Of a DNA stretch of 64,000 nt, positions 13,424-24,924 are shown one piece after another; the stretch's first letter is position 1; the number at the start of each line of letters is the position of its first letter. The DNA is from Durusdinium trenchii. Its lineage: Eukaryota; Sar; Dinophyceae; Suessiales; Symbiodiniaceae. Both the position numbers and the translations under genes were made by a program. The stretch is from positions 57,596 to 121,595 of the forward strand of contig CAXAMN010029061.1 in NCBI GenBank assembly GCA_963970005.1. Direction: 5' to 3'. The notes beneath the pieces are model-generated. The model did no database searches and was not told where the DNA came from. It was given only the letters and a program-made list of their open reading frames with translations.

Positions 13424-14646
13424 TTACGAAGCATGCCAGGTGCTGCTGTTGGGTTCAGCCACGGTCTGACACACATCCAAGATCTGGGACCGTATGTAGC
13501 CATTGCGGCCACCGCCATGCAGGGCAGAGCACAAACGCACTCTCTTCCGCATACGTGCCTCGCCACGGGTTCGTTGACCTGGCATTTTGACAAGCCTCCT
13601 CAAGACTGTACAATCAAGGAATGCCCTACTGGCAATGTAGTGTAATGAAGGCGGAATGGCCAGTTCCGGGAGTGCCGCGCAATTCATGAAAGCTTTTACA
13701 TGAATTGTGTGTACTGTATATGGAAGGCGGACATCATGCAGCCTAATACCGTGCACAAAGGTGAACTCTCGGATTTCCTCAATGTTGGTATTCGAGATAT
13801 CCACTTGTGTAAGCAGCTTACAATTATCACAGGCATGGGCTCCCAACTCATAGAATTCCCGCGGCAGTCGGAGCTCTTGCAGCCCTGTGGAGCAAAAGCA
13901 TCCTGTGGGGAGCTCACGACACATGGCTGTGTCTGGTGCGTTTGGATCTTGGCCATCTTGCAAGATAGTCATGCTTGCTATGTTAATGCAATCAAGGAAC
14001 AAGTAGTGTCCCAATTATGGTTGACTCCTCCTCCATTAGCATGAACTTTTTGTAGCGAACAACAATCGGCAAAGGCTTTATACCCAAACTCAATGCAGCC
14101 AGGTGCTGTAACGCTGTTAAGCCAATGGCATCCGCGAAAGGTGCTTTCTTCAATGCGCACCACTGTAGTCGGCATCTTTACGATACGCAGGTGACGACAG
14201 TTCTGCCAGGCTCCTGCCCCTATGGCTTGTATGCCCTCTTCAATGAGAACATGTCGCATCCGTGGAACTGCCAAGAAGGCACTAGACGGAACGAGGCCCG
14301 CATCATTGACTGGGATTGTGACCGCTTTCGGAATGTCTCGAAAAGCGCAGTTTTCGAAGCCCTCCTTGGAGTGGAAGGTTTCCAAGCAGTCTCGAAACAA
14401 GATGGTGAAGCGTCTGGTCTCTTGCAGAACTTCCCAGATGTGGTCTTCAAGGTAGCTCCCTGTACCCGGAAGCGCAAAATCTGCCTCTCTACCAAAAACC
14501 TCGAGATCTGTAACCGCTGCAAGGTAGTCAACGATGTGTTCTTCAAAGTCTTCAAATCTATCGAACTGGGCAATTCTTGGTGGACACTGTGACTTCCCTG
14601 CCTGACAGAGAAGTGAGCAGTATCTTACAGTCCATGGACGCCTCAC
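13424..14646 (-). pseudogene. LRR_5/BspA-like leucine-rich-repeat protein, frameshifted
   Basis: Minus strand, two overlapping frames. The first (14,646 down to about 14,020; 222 residues) has an N-terminal non-LRR domain with FGREADFALPGTGSYLEDHI. BspA-type repeats follow: AIGAGAWQNCRHLRIVKMP, RIEESTFRGCHWL and FGYKAFADCCSLQKV. A single-base shift near 14,010-14,030 moves the reading to the second frame (14,014-13,424), with further repeats (ELGAHACDNCKLLTQVDIS, TIHVKAFMNCAALPELAIP, YIASRAFLDCTVLRRLV). The repeat pattern I..xAFxxCxxLxxVxxP is the LRR_5 consensus. No signal peptide or membrane segment is evident. A close paralogue lies at 17.0-18.2 kb on the same strand. Either a pseudogene or a live gene with an assembly indel. 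Confidence 0.8.
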
Positions 14647-15028
14647 TCTCGTTCGAGCTTACCATGCCTGTCTCGCTTGGAGTCGCCATTGAGAAGATGC
14701 CCTGCAGGGGATTTCACCGTCAACGGCTCAGTTTGAGCCAGCAAAAAAAAATAAGAATCAGCTTAGACTTGCATTTCTCCTGTACCATTACCCTATTTTT
14801 AGGATCAGTACAGATTGCTGTGTCCAAAACGAGTGCTGAGGCGCTCACCGAGGACGGTCAAATCTCAACGCAACTCTTCGTCAAAGGCATCCGACTCAAG
14901 CATAGAGACCCCTTCACGTTGCTGTCTCATCCAGCTTCGTGAACCACGTGAGCTGCTCGCAACCACAAAAGGCTCGGTCAGCTGGATAGTTGAGTCTTGG
15001 CGGGACAAAAATTTCCTTGAATGAAATG

Positions 15029-15258
15029 TTTTTTTGCACGGGTCGAGGCGCTATGTGTGCAGAGGTTGCACAAGTCACCTTAGTCTAGTAAAAGAGAGAG
15101 ATATGAACCCAGCAGCAACACCGGAGCAGAAAACCCAAAGCCAAAAACCAACACCACCAACCAACACGGGCAAAAAAAAGAGCAGGGTTCGTATCTCTAG
15201 AAGGCTGCGTAAGCCGGTGCAAAATGGTGAAACGCAGTGAAACAGGGGCAACGAATTC
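15029..15258 (-). mobile_element. SINE-like repeat copy S3
   Basis: On the minus strand it begins at GAATTC, includes a tandem GTTTCAC motif, then GAGATACGAACCC and its near-perfect complement GGGTTCATATCTC around a TTGG-rich spacer, then the 3' module and a 7-nt A-tail. GGGTTCGTATC resembles a pol III B-box, which would fit a tRNA-derived SINE, but I cannot find a convincing A-box. Confidence 0.75.
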
Positions 15259-15729
15259 ATCCTTCACTCTCAGTGCTTCTTGGTCCGGGTTGTAGGTTTT
15301 CGAATTCCTCAGAGGGAGCAGTGAGGCGGAAGTACTACGATGCTCAACAGAGAAAGATGAGCACTGCCTGCGAGAAATTTCAAAAGGGCACCTCAAGGTA
15401 TTCAAAGGTTTTCTGTTGTCTCAGCATCACAGGCATGTTGTCAAAGCATTGAGGTGGCTTACCCGTCCAGTGCACAGTTTGGCTGACAATGAAAGAGAAC
15501 GAAAGACAAGGGGTGTGCAAAGTGCACAGTGCGATGCAAAGGCCAAGGCAGCCACAGGTGCTTTTACTGTTCCACCAGTATTCCTTTTCAATCACTCACA
15601 AAATGCAAGCGAGTACTGGTCTGGATCAAACTATCTCACTGCCATCAAAACCTCGAGGAAGGCGAGAGAAGCAAAGGGAGAGGAAGGACACGGACGAATT
15701 GGTCGAAATTGCTACGAGACAATTGACCA

Positions 15730-15994
15730 TTTTTTTTTTGGCACGGGTACGGGCGCTATGTGTGCCGAGAGGCACAAGTCACCATGGATGAATTCGAAAA
15801 GAGGATGAGAAGATACGAGCCAGAACAAAGGAGACACAACAACAAGAACACCAAAACACCAAACCAAACAACCAAACCCAAAAACCACAACAAGCAAAAC
15901 CCGAAACGAAGCTGGCTCATATCTGCTCGGGATGTGAGAAAAGAAGTGAAGATCCGGAGATCAAGCACAGGGGGTGAAACGGGGCCATGAATTC
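15730..15994 (-). mobile_element. SINE-like repeat copy S4
   Basis: Starts at GAATTC on the minus strand, carries GTTTCACC, the inverted pair ATACGAGCCA/TGGCTCATAT around a CA/TG-rich spacer, the conserved 3' module, and a 10-nt A-tail, the longest in the window. It is the copy most similar to the short insert at 19,509-19,596. Confidence 0.75.
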
Positions 15995-17039
15995 TAAGTT
16001 CAGGCTGCGCTCAGTTCAGGAGGACCATCACATAGCTAACTTCCTGTTTATTGGGCAGCGAGTATTTTCAACGATCTCGTCGCGGCAGCTCGGTCATCGG
16101 TGAGCCAGACTGGATGCAGGTGTGAGGTGCTTTCCAAGCCAGTTTCGGAGCCAGGCGAGTCGAAACTTATATCCAAGAGCACGACTCAGCCTATGCTAGC
16201 TTTGGTTCGCTCCTTGTTGGCCTAATCTGTCAAGAAAGATCCTCCGGTCTGCGGTACAAAATTCCGTCCTGCTCTTTGCCGCTGCTTGAGTGCTTGTCTG
16301 ACGTAGGGTCTGTGTCAGGACGAGAAGGTTGAGATTGACAAATGACATCACGACATTGAGGGACTCACCTAATTCAGAGTCCAGGAAGTTGCAAGGTGTA
16401 CAGTTGACCAAGCACTGATGTCACTGCCCCAATCGCAGATCGTGTGGGGCATGGCTCTGTGGGATCGTTGGTTAAGCATACGAAAATGAAAAATGACAAA
16501 TGACCTGCAGAGAGCAAGCTGTGGCTTTGAGGAAATTTGGAGGTGTTGCATTGAAGACACCCGCCTCCCCCCGAAGGGGGGAGGTGATGAGAGCGCGCAC
16601 AAAGGCAGCAGTTCCAAAAAGCCAAGCGGGAACTGCTGTTGCCTCATGGTGTGGCAAGACACGACACCCAGATTACTACATTTTGTGCATGTCACCGAGA
16701 GTTGTTGCAAGCATGGCTCAGCAGGCCAGCCTCTGCAGGTTCTGCGTCTTCCCTTGGTCACACGAGTGCACTGGGTTTCAGAAAATCATGCAAGCCCCAT
16801 AAACTACGTGAAACAGTGAAACGCCGCTATTCCTAGTACAGGAGAACTGTACACTGTACCGCACCCTGACCACCTCTTGGGAGGCAGCCAAGGGAGCTGG
16901 CTATCTACTCAGTTGAGATGGCAAAGCCGGCATTTGAAGTGGCAGACATATGGCTCCCTACTGATCTGCTAGCAAGCACTGAACCGATTGGCCAAGCTAC
17001 TCTGGGAATCCCATTCTCCCGATACTTATGCATGCATCG
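15995..17039. other. No gene; strong hairpin at 16,564-16,584
   Basis: No protein recognised. A perfect 9-bp stem, CCTCCCCCC with GGGGGGAGG and a GAA loop, lies at 16,564-16,584. A GTGAAACAGTGAAAC motif near 16,809, also seen near 13,050 and 30,181, suggests another decayed repeat. Confidence 0.45.
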
Positions 17040-18189
17040 TCACGGACGTGCAGCAGCACTGAGATTGGCTTCTGCACAGCTTCTCGTGAAGTCCGCCCAC
17101 TCTTCTTTGTCATCATTGGGCTTGGGGAGAAGCCGAATCCATGTCGGGAGTGTCAATTTTGCACACATCTCAAACGCATCATGTTCTGCATAGGTGCCTC
17201 TCCAAGTTCCTTTCTTGCCCATCCTAACGAGCTTGCATAGCTGTGTGCAACCTGCAAAGGCTCGCTTGTTGATGTATAGCAAGGCAGGTGGGGTATGTAT
17301 TTCTCCCAAGGAAGTACACCTCAAAAGGGCGTCTCGCCCAATGCGTCTCACAGTCTTGGCTAATTTGAGCTGTTGCAGCTGGGAGCAATGAGCGAAAGTG
17401 CCCCCTAAGATTTCACTGATTTCAGTCTGTGAAATGTCCACTGTCTGCAGCCTGTCACAGTGTTCGCATGCAGCCGGTCTGCCGGCAGAGTTAGCGCCTC
17501 TAGTCCTGCCTCCGAGAAGCAACCCTCTGGTATGATCCGATGTAGGTCTCGCGGATCATGTTCAGTCCTTTCGAAACTGAGTGTCTGCAGCGTGCGGCAT
17601 TTTTCAAAGGCTCGGGTGTGGAAACGCGCTTGCGGCGCAAGCTGATTGCCCGCTTTGCTTTGGTCCCCAACATGGGCTAGCGCGTGGCACTCCTCAAACA
17701 GTCAGCTCCCAAAATGTCTGCACTCTGGGGCAGTGACTGTGTGGAGTACGTAACATCGACGGAAGGCGCCATCTTTCAGGCATACTAGTGTGCTGGGCAA
17801 GCGTACTATTAGCAACCTATTACAGTGTTGCCAGGCTGCCTCACCAATGGTGTGTAGCCCTGCTTCAACTTGTACATGCCTCATCTCGTTCATGTGTGTG
17901 AAGGCATGGGGAAGCACCTGCGAGTGGGCAGTACTTGGATTGCTTTAGCATTCCTCTTCAGCTGCCCTTTATGTTCTGCCCGACAGCAGCATTGGCGGAC
18001 AACTAGGTGAAAGTGGTTGCAGTCCCTGAGGGTGTCCCAGATAGGATTCTTCAGGAGCTTGCCTGTGTCTCTTTGGACGAACGTAAGCTCGCACCCAAAG
18101 GTGCTACTTCCTCCTATGGTCGGGAGCTGCTCAAGAACGGCAGTTTCGAACTCGTCGAGTCGATCAAACTCTTGGAGACCGATGATCAC
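17040..18189 (-). pseudogene. LRR_5/BspA-like leucine-rich-repeat protein, second copy, broken
   Basis: Paralogue of the 13.4-14.6 kb gene, in at least three frames on the minus strand. The N-terminal part (18,189-17,890) has QEFDRLDEFETAVLEQLP and FGCELTFVQRDTGKLL. The middle (17,917-17,702) has HTIGEAAWQHCNRLLIVRLP and CLKDGAFRRCYVLHTVTAP. The C-terminal part (17,522-17,040) has EILGGTFAHCSQLQQLKL, RIGRDALLRCTSLGEI and YINKRAFAGCTQLCKLV, then a post-LRR tail TWRGTYAEHDAFEMCAKL. The tail is a useful signature and identifies relics at 12.1, 19.6 and 30.2 kb. Frame changes at about 17.9 and 17.6 kb mean it cannot be read through as it stands. Function is not evident. Confidence 0.75.
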
Positions 18190-19033
18190 CTGGTGTTCTA
18201 CGAGACAATTGGCACAGGGAAAATATCAGTGTCGGCCAACGAAGACTACAAATCCTCGCAGCTCATGGCACATGAAGCCGCCCAGGAGAGAGCAGGGCAC
18301 GAGTCCGCAATTCATTCATGGACGGTGTCACCTCCCCCTAGAGGGAGAGGTGGCTCCAAGTCAGCACAGCCACAGGAACAAATGCCAAACAGGCTTGCAA
18401 CTACGCTCGAACTGTTGAAAGGCAGGCTACTACCCTGTCTCGCATGGCACACGAGAGCCTATGCATCCAGGACTGCCACTTGGGTGGCAGCCTGGGCACT
18501 GGCTAGCAGCTCAGCGGCTGTCGACTGGCAAGGCTGCCAGGAGCTGCCTAGCTGGTTCATCGCGGGTGTGGGCCTGAGCAGTCATGCATCCCTAGTGCGT
18601 ATTTCTGCGCATTTCCTCATGGAAGTCATCAGTCCACTCCTCACGACCACTTCCACTTGGGTGGAATGCACGTTTGCTGCAAGAATAGCTCCACTATCCG
18701 CTTTCGATGATTTGCGGTCCTCGATGGCTGACACAGTTGTTTTCCCTTAGCCGAGCCTGTTCCCCTCACATGCGAAGTGCGCGCATTGCTGGAAGTTAGG
18801 GAGTAATGCGCAATTTGCAGTCATTGGACTGTCACTTGATTCGCAGTCGTGCTAGCCATTCACGCCTGCCTTTTTGGAAAAGTTTCGTCAACCTTGGGAT
18901 TGCAGGGCACACGGCCATGAAACCACCTGGTTTTGCGTCTACACCCACATGAGTTCGATCACTGGGTGCAAGGCAGCAAAGAAAACAAAGAAAACAAGAA
19001 AAGACAGAAGGTCGAGTACTGAGTGCCAAGGTT

Positions 19034-19244
19034 GAATTCATCGCCCCACGTTTCACTCTGTCTCACTGCTCTTGGCTGTATCAGCCGCTTTGGGGTCGAA
19101 CCTTGCCTTTCTTTCTGGTTGGTTTTGTGTTTGGGGGCTGGTTGATTTGTTTCCTGTTTGCCGCTTGGTTCGTGTCTCTCTCTAATAGCTTAAGGTGACT
19201 TGTGCATAACCTGCACACACAGCGCCTCGACTCGTGCAAAAAAA
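19034..19244 (+). mobile_element. SINE-like repeat copy S5
   Basis: Plus-strand copy: GAATTCA start, GTTTCACTCTGTCTCAC, a GGGGTCGAACC box that resembles a pol III B-box, a TTGG/GGTTG-rich spacer, then AAGGTGACTTGTGC, GCACACACAGCGCC and a 7-nt A-tail. It lies immediately upstream of the LRR relic at 19.3-19.7 kb. Confidence 0.75.
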
Positions 19245-19299
19245 CTTTAGTGCAGGTTGGAGACCAAAGTGCGACAGCCAATGTGTTGGCTCCACAAGC

Positions 19300-19740
19300 G
19301 GAATTTCGTCCACGGGCTTTTGAGAAAATGCAGTGCGTTACAATTTCTCAACTCGAGAGAACTGAGTATGATCCTGCTAGCTTGTCCGGCTGCATGTGAA
19401 CTCTGCAAACGGCTGCAGACCTCTCCCGCACTGAAGTTCGTGAGATTTTGGGCGCATGCTCCACCAGCATTGTTGTATGTTGCACGACGTGCCTTCGCAG
19501 GATGCACAGCCCGTATCCTCTCATCTGTCTTCTCGAATTCATTTAAGGTGACTTGTGCCTTTCGGCACACACAGCGCCCTCACCGGTACAAAAAAATGCC
19601 TTCGCAGGATGCACACGACTCTGCACGCTCTCCAGAGCGACCAAAACACTTGGAGGGGGACATATGCGAAATCAAGTGCTTTTGACAAATGCAGTCAATT
19701 GCGATCCCCAAGTGGGTCCGCCTCCTTCCAAAGCCGGGGC
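19300..19740 (+). pseudogene. LRR_5/BspA-like relic interrupted by a SINE
   Basis: Plus-strand fragments of the same LRR family as at 13.4-14.6 and 17.0-18.2 kb, in opposite orientation. One frame gives CELCKRLQT and ALLYVARRAFAGCT. A second, after the SINE insertion, gives FAGCTRLC-like sequence and TWRGTYAKSSAFDKCSQL. The 88-bp insertion at 19,509-19,596 splits the AFAGC codons and duplicates 19 bp of the exon. This shows that the exon predates the SINE and that the unit is now non-functional. Confidence 0.75.
19490..19615 (+). mobile_element. Truncated SINE-like insert S6 with 19-bp target-site duplications
   Basis: The 88-bp insert (19,509-19,596) is the 3' part of the SINE-like family and ends in seven A residues. 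It is flanked by identical copies of TGCCTTCGCAGGATGCACA at 19,490-19,508 and 19,597-19,615. A-tail, 5' truncation and long perfect duplications are the marks of LINE-driven retroposition. This copy defines the true 3' end of the family. Confidence 0.92.
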
Positions 19741-20019
19741 ACCTAGGGACATACTCCGCTGCGGCAGGTCCTGCCTCGGGTCCTTGTCTGACATCCTGCC
19801 ATCCTGGAACTACTGCCGCGCATCTTGGATAATTTTCTGCCAGTGCAAAGAAGTGCAGCAAATATACATTCATGAGGTTGTCTTGGTGATGAAAGTTCAC
19901 CTGAATGTCCAGGACCCCATATTGAATATCAGGTAGAGTCTCTTCCAACCGGACATAGGCGGAACAAACCCGTCGATATCAAGGGATACCGGCTCAGGTG
20001 TGTTTCCTACTGCCCACGG

Positions 20020-21900
20020 GGGCACAGGAGGCATCATGAGAGCGAACCGTGCAGAGCAATAAGTCAGGGCTAAGAGCGTCTGAGCCTCTTGCGGCAGCGC
20101 TACGAACTCACTGGTTGTGGTAACTCAATTTGACAGGCTTGCTTGAAAGGTCGCAAAACAGTATATGTGAGTTGACCCCCTCTCTTGTTTTATTTTTATT
20201 TGTTCCCTTGGGAGGGCCAGGCAGACATTGCCGCCAAGAAGAGCCTGAGAAACGCAAAGACTGCACCAAAACAAAAACTAGTGCCCTTGAGCCTCTACTA
20301 GTCCGAAGAGCACCGGACATCATTGCACTGGACACTTTTTTGGAAGCGCGCCAGGCCTTGGCGGGGGCACGTGTTCATCAGAAGACCCATCCTGCGGCCT
20401 GCGCTCAGTCTCTTCCTTCGTTTCCTTTCTGGGCAGTGGTGACCCTAACTTGTCCATTGTTGATGGGCAGCTGGGGGCGATGCAAATCGTACTTCTCTTT
20501 CTGTCCGTTTCTTGACTGGGGCAGGCGGCTTGGGCTGTGCTGGGGGTGTCTTGTTGTGTTTTTGTGACTGGCTGGTCAGATAGTGCCCATAGGAGCTGTG
20601 CCTGCTCTTCTACCTGGGGGTTGCTTGATGCCCATTCGTAAGGTTCCCAGTTTGGCTGCAGCTTCTGCTTCCAGGGATTATACGGGGGTTGCCAGTCTGA
20701 AGAACTGCTGCCTCGAGGCAAATAGCTTTGCCGTACCGGCGACTGCCCTTCTGAGGGAACGCCGAAGTCCTTACGCTTTGTGTCACCCTGTCGGGGCTTT
20801 GGCAGCCGGGCGTTGCATTTTACTCGCCTGAGTGCTCGCGGGCGGAGCAAGCTGGCTGAGTAAGGAGCTCTTTGACCGGGGGACAGACCCGGAGGGGTGG
20901 CTGCTTTTCATGATTCTAGATGAGTTCGCATCGGTTCGGACCGATGAAAACAGGCAAAGTCATGTGAGCAAGCGTACTAATCCCATCTATATCGCTGTGA
21001 AGTGGCCTATAAGCTTCGAGCCAATGGCCTGCAACGTGCGCACAACCTGTCGGTACATGGGAAATGGCGCTTCCGGAAGACTGTAGAAATGAAGTGTGGC
21101 AAAATTGGAAGGTGGAGGAATCACAAGCATCTTCGGGCCGCTACTTTGCAGATGCATCGGAAACTCACTTGGCAAGGGAAAAAGAAGAGAAAGAGATCAG
21201 AGCGACATTATATCGCACCTTTTCCTTTTCTGACATCTGCGCGGCTCATCCTCGCCACACGGCAGGGAGATTGTTTCCCCTACAGAAGTTGTTCGAGGGC
21301 ATCTTCCAGCGTTTCCATTTCTGCGCAGATTTCCTGACACGCCCCAACTCCACCTTGATGGACATGACTGTGGCCCAACAGCGGGTTGCTTTGTATTGTG
21401 TGCAAGAGTGCACCATGTAGGATGAATCCTTCCTGCGTGATGTGCTCGTCCGCAAAAGGCCACAGGGTGAGTCCACCAGGCATATCAACACTGCACTGGA
21501 CAAGGGCATCAGGGACTTTTCGGAGTGGCCAAGCGGGGATATCCCCAAGCCGAGGCCGGACTTGCGGGCGTAGGCCAAGCCGCAACCAAGCATAGAGGGA
21601 AAGTGAGCTGCTGCACTGTGACATGCAATCGGATAAGGCTAACTTCCAACTGCTCTTGAGACAGATTGCATATGCAAAGTCTGTGAGAGAGACCCCCTTG
21701 CATATCCAGCTCAATGGGGGCATGCGCTGTGCGTTTTGCCATCAAGGGCTGAGAGTCGGACACCTGATGCGGTCCACGCCAACACACGGATGTCAGCTTG
21801 GTACAGCGGTTACTTTCCTGAGAGATCTCCCTCTCTTGAGCCAGCGGCCAGCAGGGACGAACATCAATGGCAAAATTGTGCCAACAATTCAATTACGACA
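20020..21900 (-). other. Unrecognised minus-strand coding remnants
   Basis: Three minus-strand frames look more protein-like than their surroundings: 21,892-21,509, 21,723-21,280 and 20,850-20,320 (176 residues; Pro/Ser/Gln-rich with a DWQPPYNPW-like segment). The first two overlap in different frames and seem to be one decayed reading frame. None has a motif I recognise. They lie downstream, in the transcriptional sense, of the LINE at 22.3-29.5 kb and share its orientation, so they could be its far 3' region or a second element's ORF1. Confidence 0.3.
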
Positions 21901-22323
21901 AATAGGGTGTTGGGTAAACAGCCACGAATGAGCACAGTAGGCCGATATACCTTGGTCGGTGTTGCAACGGTGCTGACAGGTATCCTTCTGTTCGCTTCTT
22001 GCAGAAACCGCCACACCTTCAGCCAGGTATCTCGCTGCCGAGGGGGACGCACGCAGCTCCAGGGCAGTGGTTTCTTGAGTAACTTGCAAGAGACTCACCC
22101 CGCTCCTTCTGTCTGGGAGCGCTTGTGGGCTAAACCGTCAAATTGCATCCCTGCCAATTTGACGCTTCTCCTATGAGGAGAATTGCATTATTTAAGACAT
22201 TATCAGTGGCCTGTAACTTGAAATGCACAATACCGCAAGTGCAGGTGTATGGGATCAGAGCTGCCGTCGCAGCTGGAAAAGGGAGCCTTCTGCATTTGTG
22301 TCAAAAGCAGTCGTGGACGCACG

Positions 22324-22887
22324 TCAGACGAACCGAGGCAATGACCTCATGTTTACGAAAAGCTCGAGCAGTGCACAGGCCTTTGTTGGAGAGCAGTGCC
22401 GAGTCAATTTGCGTTTGAGGGAATCTTTGGACTCTTTTGTGCTTGGTATTAGTGCACGGCAAGTCTTGGTGAAGTGGTGGGGCTCGAAATTGGAGACAGG
22501 TAGCAGGTAAAGATTGGTAGATGCGTTGCCACAATGAAGCTGTGGAGTTCGAAGCTCAACACATTCAATGGTGGGTCGTAGTCCCCCATATTCTGCAACG
22601 AGTCGCCGAGCATGGAATAATAAGTAGCACAACGCAACTCCAGCTTGTCGGTTCCGAGCACTTCGCCAATCAAGTGGTGGTAAAGCCCCTTTCCAGAGAA
22701 GTAGCCACACACCGTGGACTGCCAGGCAGTATGAGAGCCAGTGATCAATAGCATTGGCTCCTCCTGGCAGAGGACACAGGGAATGGAGGCAGCCTGAGCG
22801 ACTGGGCCAATGGAGGAAAACAGTTTGGCAGCAATTGGGGAGAGATACTGCTAGAGCTGACAAGTTTCTCACTTTCAGCATTGTCAT
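22324..22887 (-). pseudogene. LINE C-terminal CCHC-like segment and tail
   Basis: In one minus-strand frame CVLC appears (about 22,770), and in the adjacent frame HWLSYC follows (about 22,735), separated by a plausible 1-nt shift. Together they form the C-x2-C ... H-x4-C pattern found after the RT in many LINEs (zf-RVT-like). The remaining 150 or so residues, to the stop at 22,324, are basic and include a possible amphipathic helix. No further domain is recognised. Confidence 0.6.
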
Positions 22888-22986
22888 GCAGCGTTAAAGA
22901 GTTCCTGGCATCTTGGCCACACCATACACAGGGGGAAGTACGGGTGACACGTGCCGTGAGGGGGAGCCAGAGGTCAGCATCTTCTC

Positions 22987-23898
22987 CTAGTGCCCATCGT
23001 ATGACTGCAAAGCGAGGGACACATGCGACACAGGTGTGTGCGCCAGCCACTCCAAGAATTCGAAAGATGGCCCGTACGTCCACCCATTTCGAGATATTCT
23101 GGAGGCGAGATGGAGCACAGATTCATCGATTTGGCGTGCTGGTGCATATTGTTTAAATCGATCCAGAAACCGCCTGATGCTGCGAGGAGCATCGTGAGGC
23201 TGGTCGAGCAGGAGCAGCAGCTGCCTAACTTCGTCAGGGGGTAGCTGTTGTTGCCAATACTTCCAACAAGCATACCTGACGCCTGTAGGACTCATCGGCA
23301 TCTCTAACAAAGGCCGGGAGCATGTCATGCCCTTGCCGCAGGCAACACCCAAATAACGCAACTGCGTGATATCGATGAGTCTGAACATAATAAAAAAGAC
23401 TGAGTGAGAAAGCATTGAAATATGTGATTTTGGCATGAATACTCAAGTTGCTTTTGCTGCCAGCCGCAATTCTCGCTCGAAACTTTAGTAGTTGTTTGGA
23501 AAGAAGAGAAGGCATAGTACGCACCAGTGGACAATGTTCCATTTGGTCCGCGTGTATACTGCAAGCCCATCCGGTATGGTCAGACCCAAATTGACTGTCG
23601 ACGAGGCAATACACTGACAACCGAGCCCCGCTCTGTCGACTTGATAAAGCTGAGCGAGGGAGAGAGCATTGCTTGTAAGGAGCTGGGTTTTAGAACGACG
23701 CAAGCATGGACTAGCAGCAAGTTGCAGCAGAAGGAAATGGCCATGTTGCACCCATTCGTGCATTTGACTGGTGTGGAAGAGAGCGCAGTGGTCTCCATGG
23801 CGAAGGACAAAGTAGCGCGCATATGAGGGAATGTGCTGGACGGCACGATACCGTAGGTTCACCTTGTTCATGCCAGGGAAGAAAAGCACTCGCAACAT
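22987..23898 (-). pseudogene. LINE thumb/connection region
   Basis: Two ORFs in one frame. 23,898-23,485 starts with RVLFFPGMNKVNLRYRAV and continues the RT. 23,436-22,987 contains LRYLGVAC, SPTGVRYACWKYW and a helical segment. The 50 codons between them are not protein-like and contain stops. They are bounded on the minus strand by GTACTATG after a TGC codon (23,520) and a pyrimidine-rich stretch ending TGTTCAG (23,381), so a 140-nt intron is possible. Splicing there would leave a different frame, so a further indel would be needed. Confidence 0.6.
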
Positions 23899-24922
23899 CT
23901 TCGAATCTCAATAGTTCCTGTTCAGGAAGGGGCTTTGTGGAAAGTCCAACGTGCCAACATGTATGTGCATCCATAATGACTCCAGCAGTCGACCATGAGT
24001 CTATGTAGAAAAAGACCTCTTTGATCCACTGGCGGTCACGATGTTCGCCAACAATGGTGGCATCATCAACATAGCCCGCAACCAGAAGTACGCGCGGCAC
24101 TTGATGCAGTGCAACGAAAATAGGGTCCATGGCTAGGCAAAAGAAGTACACCGAGGTCGAACTACCCATGTCAACCCCGGAGTGGACTGCGCGTGATGGC
24201 AGAAGCCGCCCTTGCACTTTGTGTCTTATCCGCCTCCCAAAGAGGAGGTATTTGGCAAGCTGGAGCACCCAAGGAGCACACTGTCTGATGTGAAGAATAT
24301 GAAGGATCCAGAAAGCATTAACCCGCTCGAAAGCTTTAGATAGGTCAGCAAAGAGTGCAGATGCTGGGATTGCACCCTCCAGCGTTTGCTGCACCTCAAG
24401 CACTGCCTCTTGAGGTTCTCGAAACGCATTTAACATGGTTTGCGCTGAGTGGAAGCAGTGCCGGGTTACCCGAAAAAGAATAGCAGCAGCTGCGCCATCC
24501 TGGAGGCGGTCGAGCGTGTCTGGCATACCAAGGGGGCGAAAGAAATCAGCGGTAGGACCTTGTTTTGCCTTTGGGATCCATACTCCTATTTGGATTGGGG
24601 CAGGTAGGGTGCAGGACATCATGCGATCAAAGTCATCCAGCAATATTGCTGCCGTATGACAAGGGAGCATACGCCACAAAGCATACGGGAGTCCATCTGG
24701 ACCAGGGGCAGAATCTTTGGTGAGTAGAAGGTGCGCAATAAAATCATCAGCAGATGGCTCCGGCACAAGGGGCCATGGCTGTGTTTGCTGCCGGTAGATA
24801 TCAAGCGTACGAGACCATGATGGATCGTACCGCACGGGCGGCCGAAACCAAAAAGATCTTGTGGCAAGCATGGCAGCATCATATTCCTGCGCTGTCTTGC
24901 ATTCAGTTCCGTTGCTTTGCAA
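23711..24922 (-). pseudogene. LINE reverse transcriptase
   Basis: A 403-residue minus-strand ORF with LINE RT blocks in order: APGPDGLPYALW (72-83), WIPKAKQGPTADFFRPLGM (115-133), motif A ALFADLSKAFERV (189-201), motif B GVDMGSSTSVYFF (249-261) and motif C GYVDDATI (283-290). The two catalytic Asp of YVDD and the motif A Asp are present. It would copy element RNA at the nicked target. Meaningful sequence ends near residue 345 (about 23,890), where the reading shifts to the frame of 23,898-23,485. With the shifts at both ends, this copy is broken. Confidence 0.9.
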
Positions 24923-24924
24923 AA

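Noticed and set aside
15098-15200. tRNA gene suggested by GGGTTCGTATC
   Set aside because: Only a B-box-like string is present. No cloverleaf or A-box can be drawn, and the motif lies in a dispersed SINE-like repeat.
18007-18750. Long plus-strand frame of 247 codons
   Set aside because: It is partly antisense to the N-terminal part of the LRR copy at 17.0-18.2 kb and has no motif.
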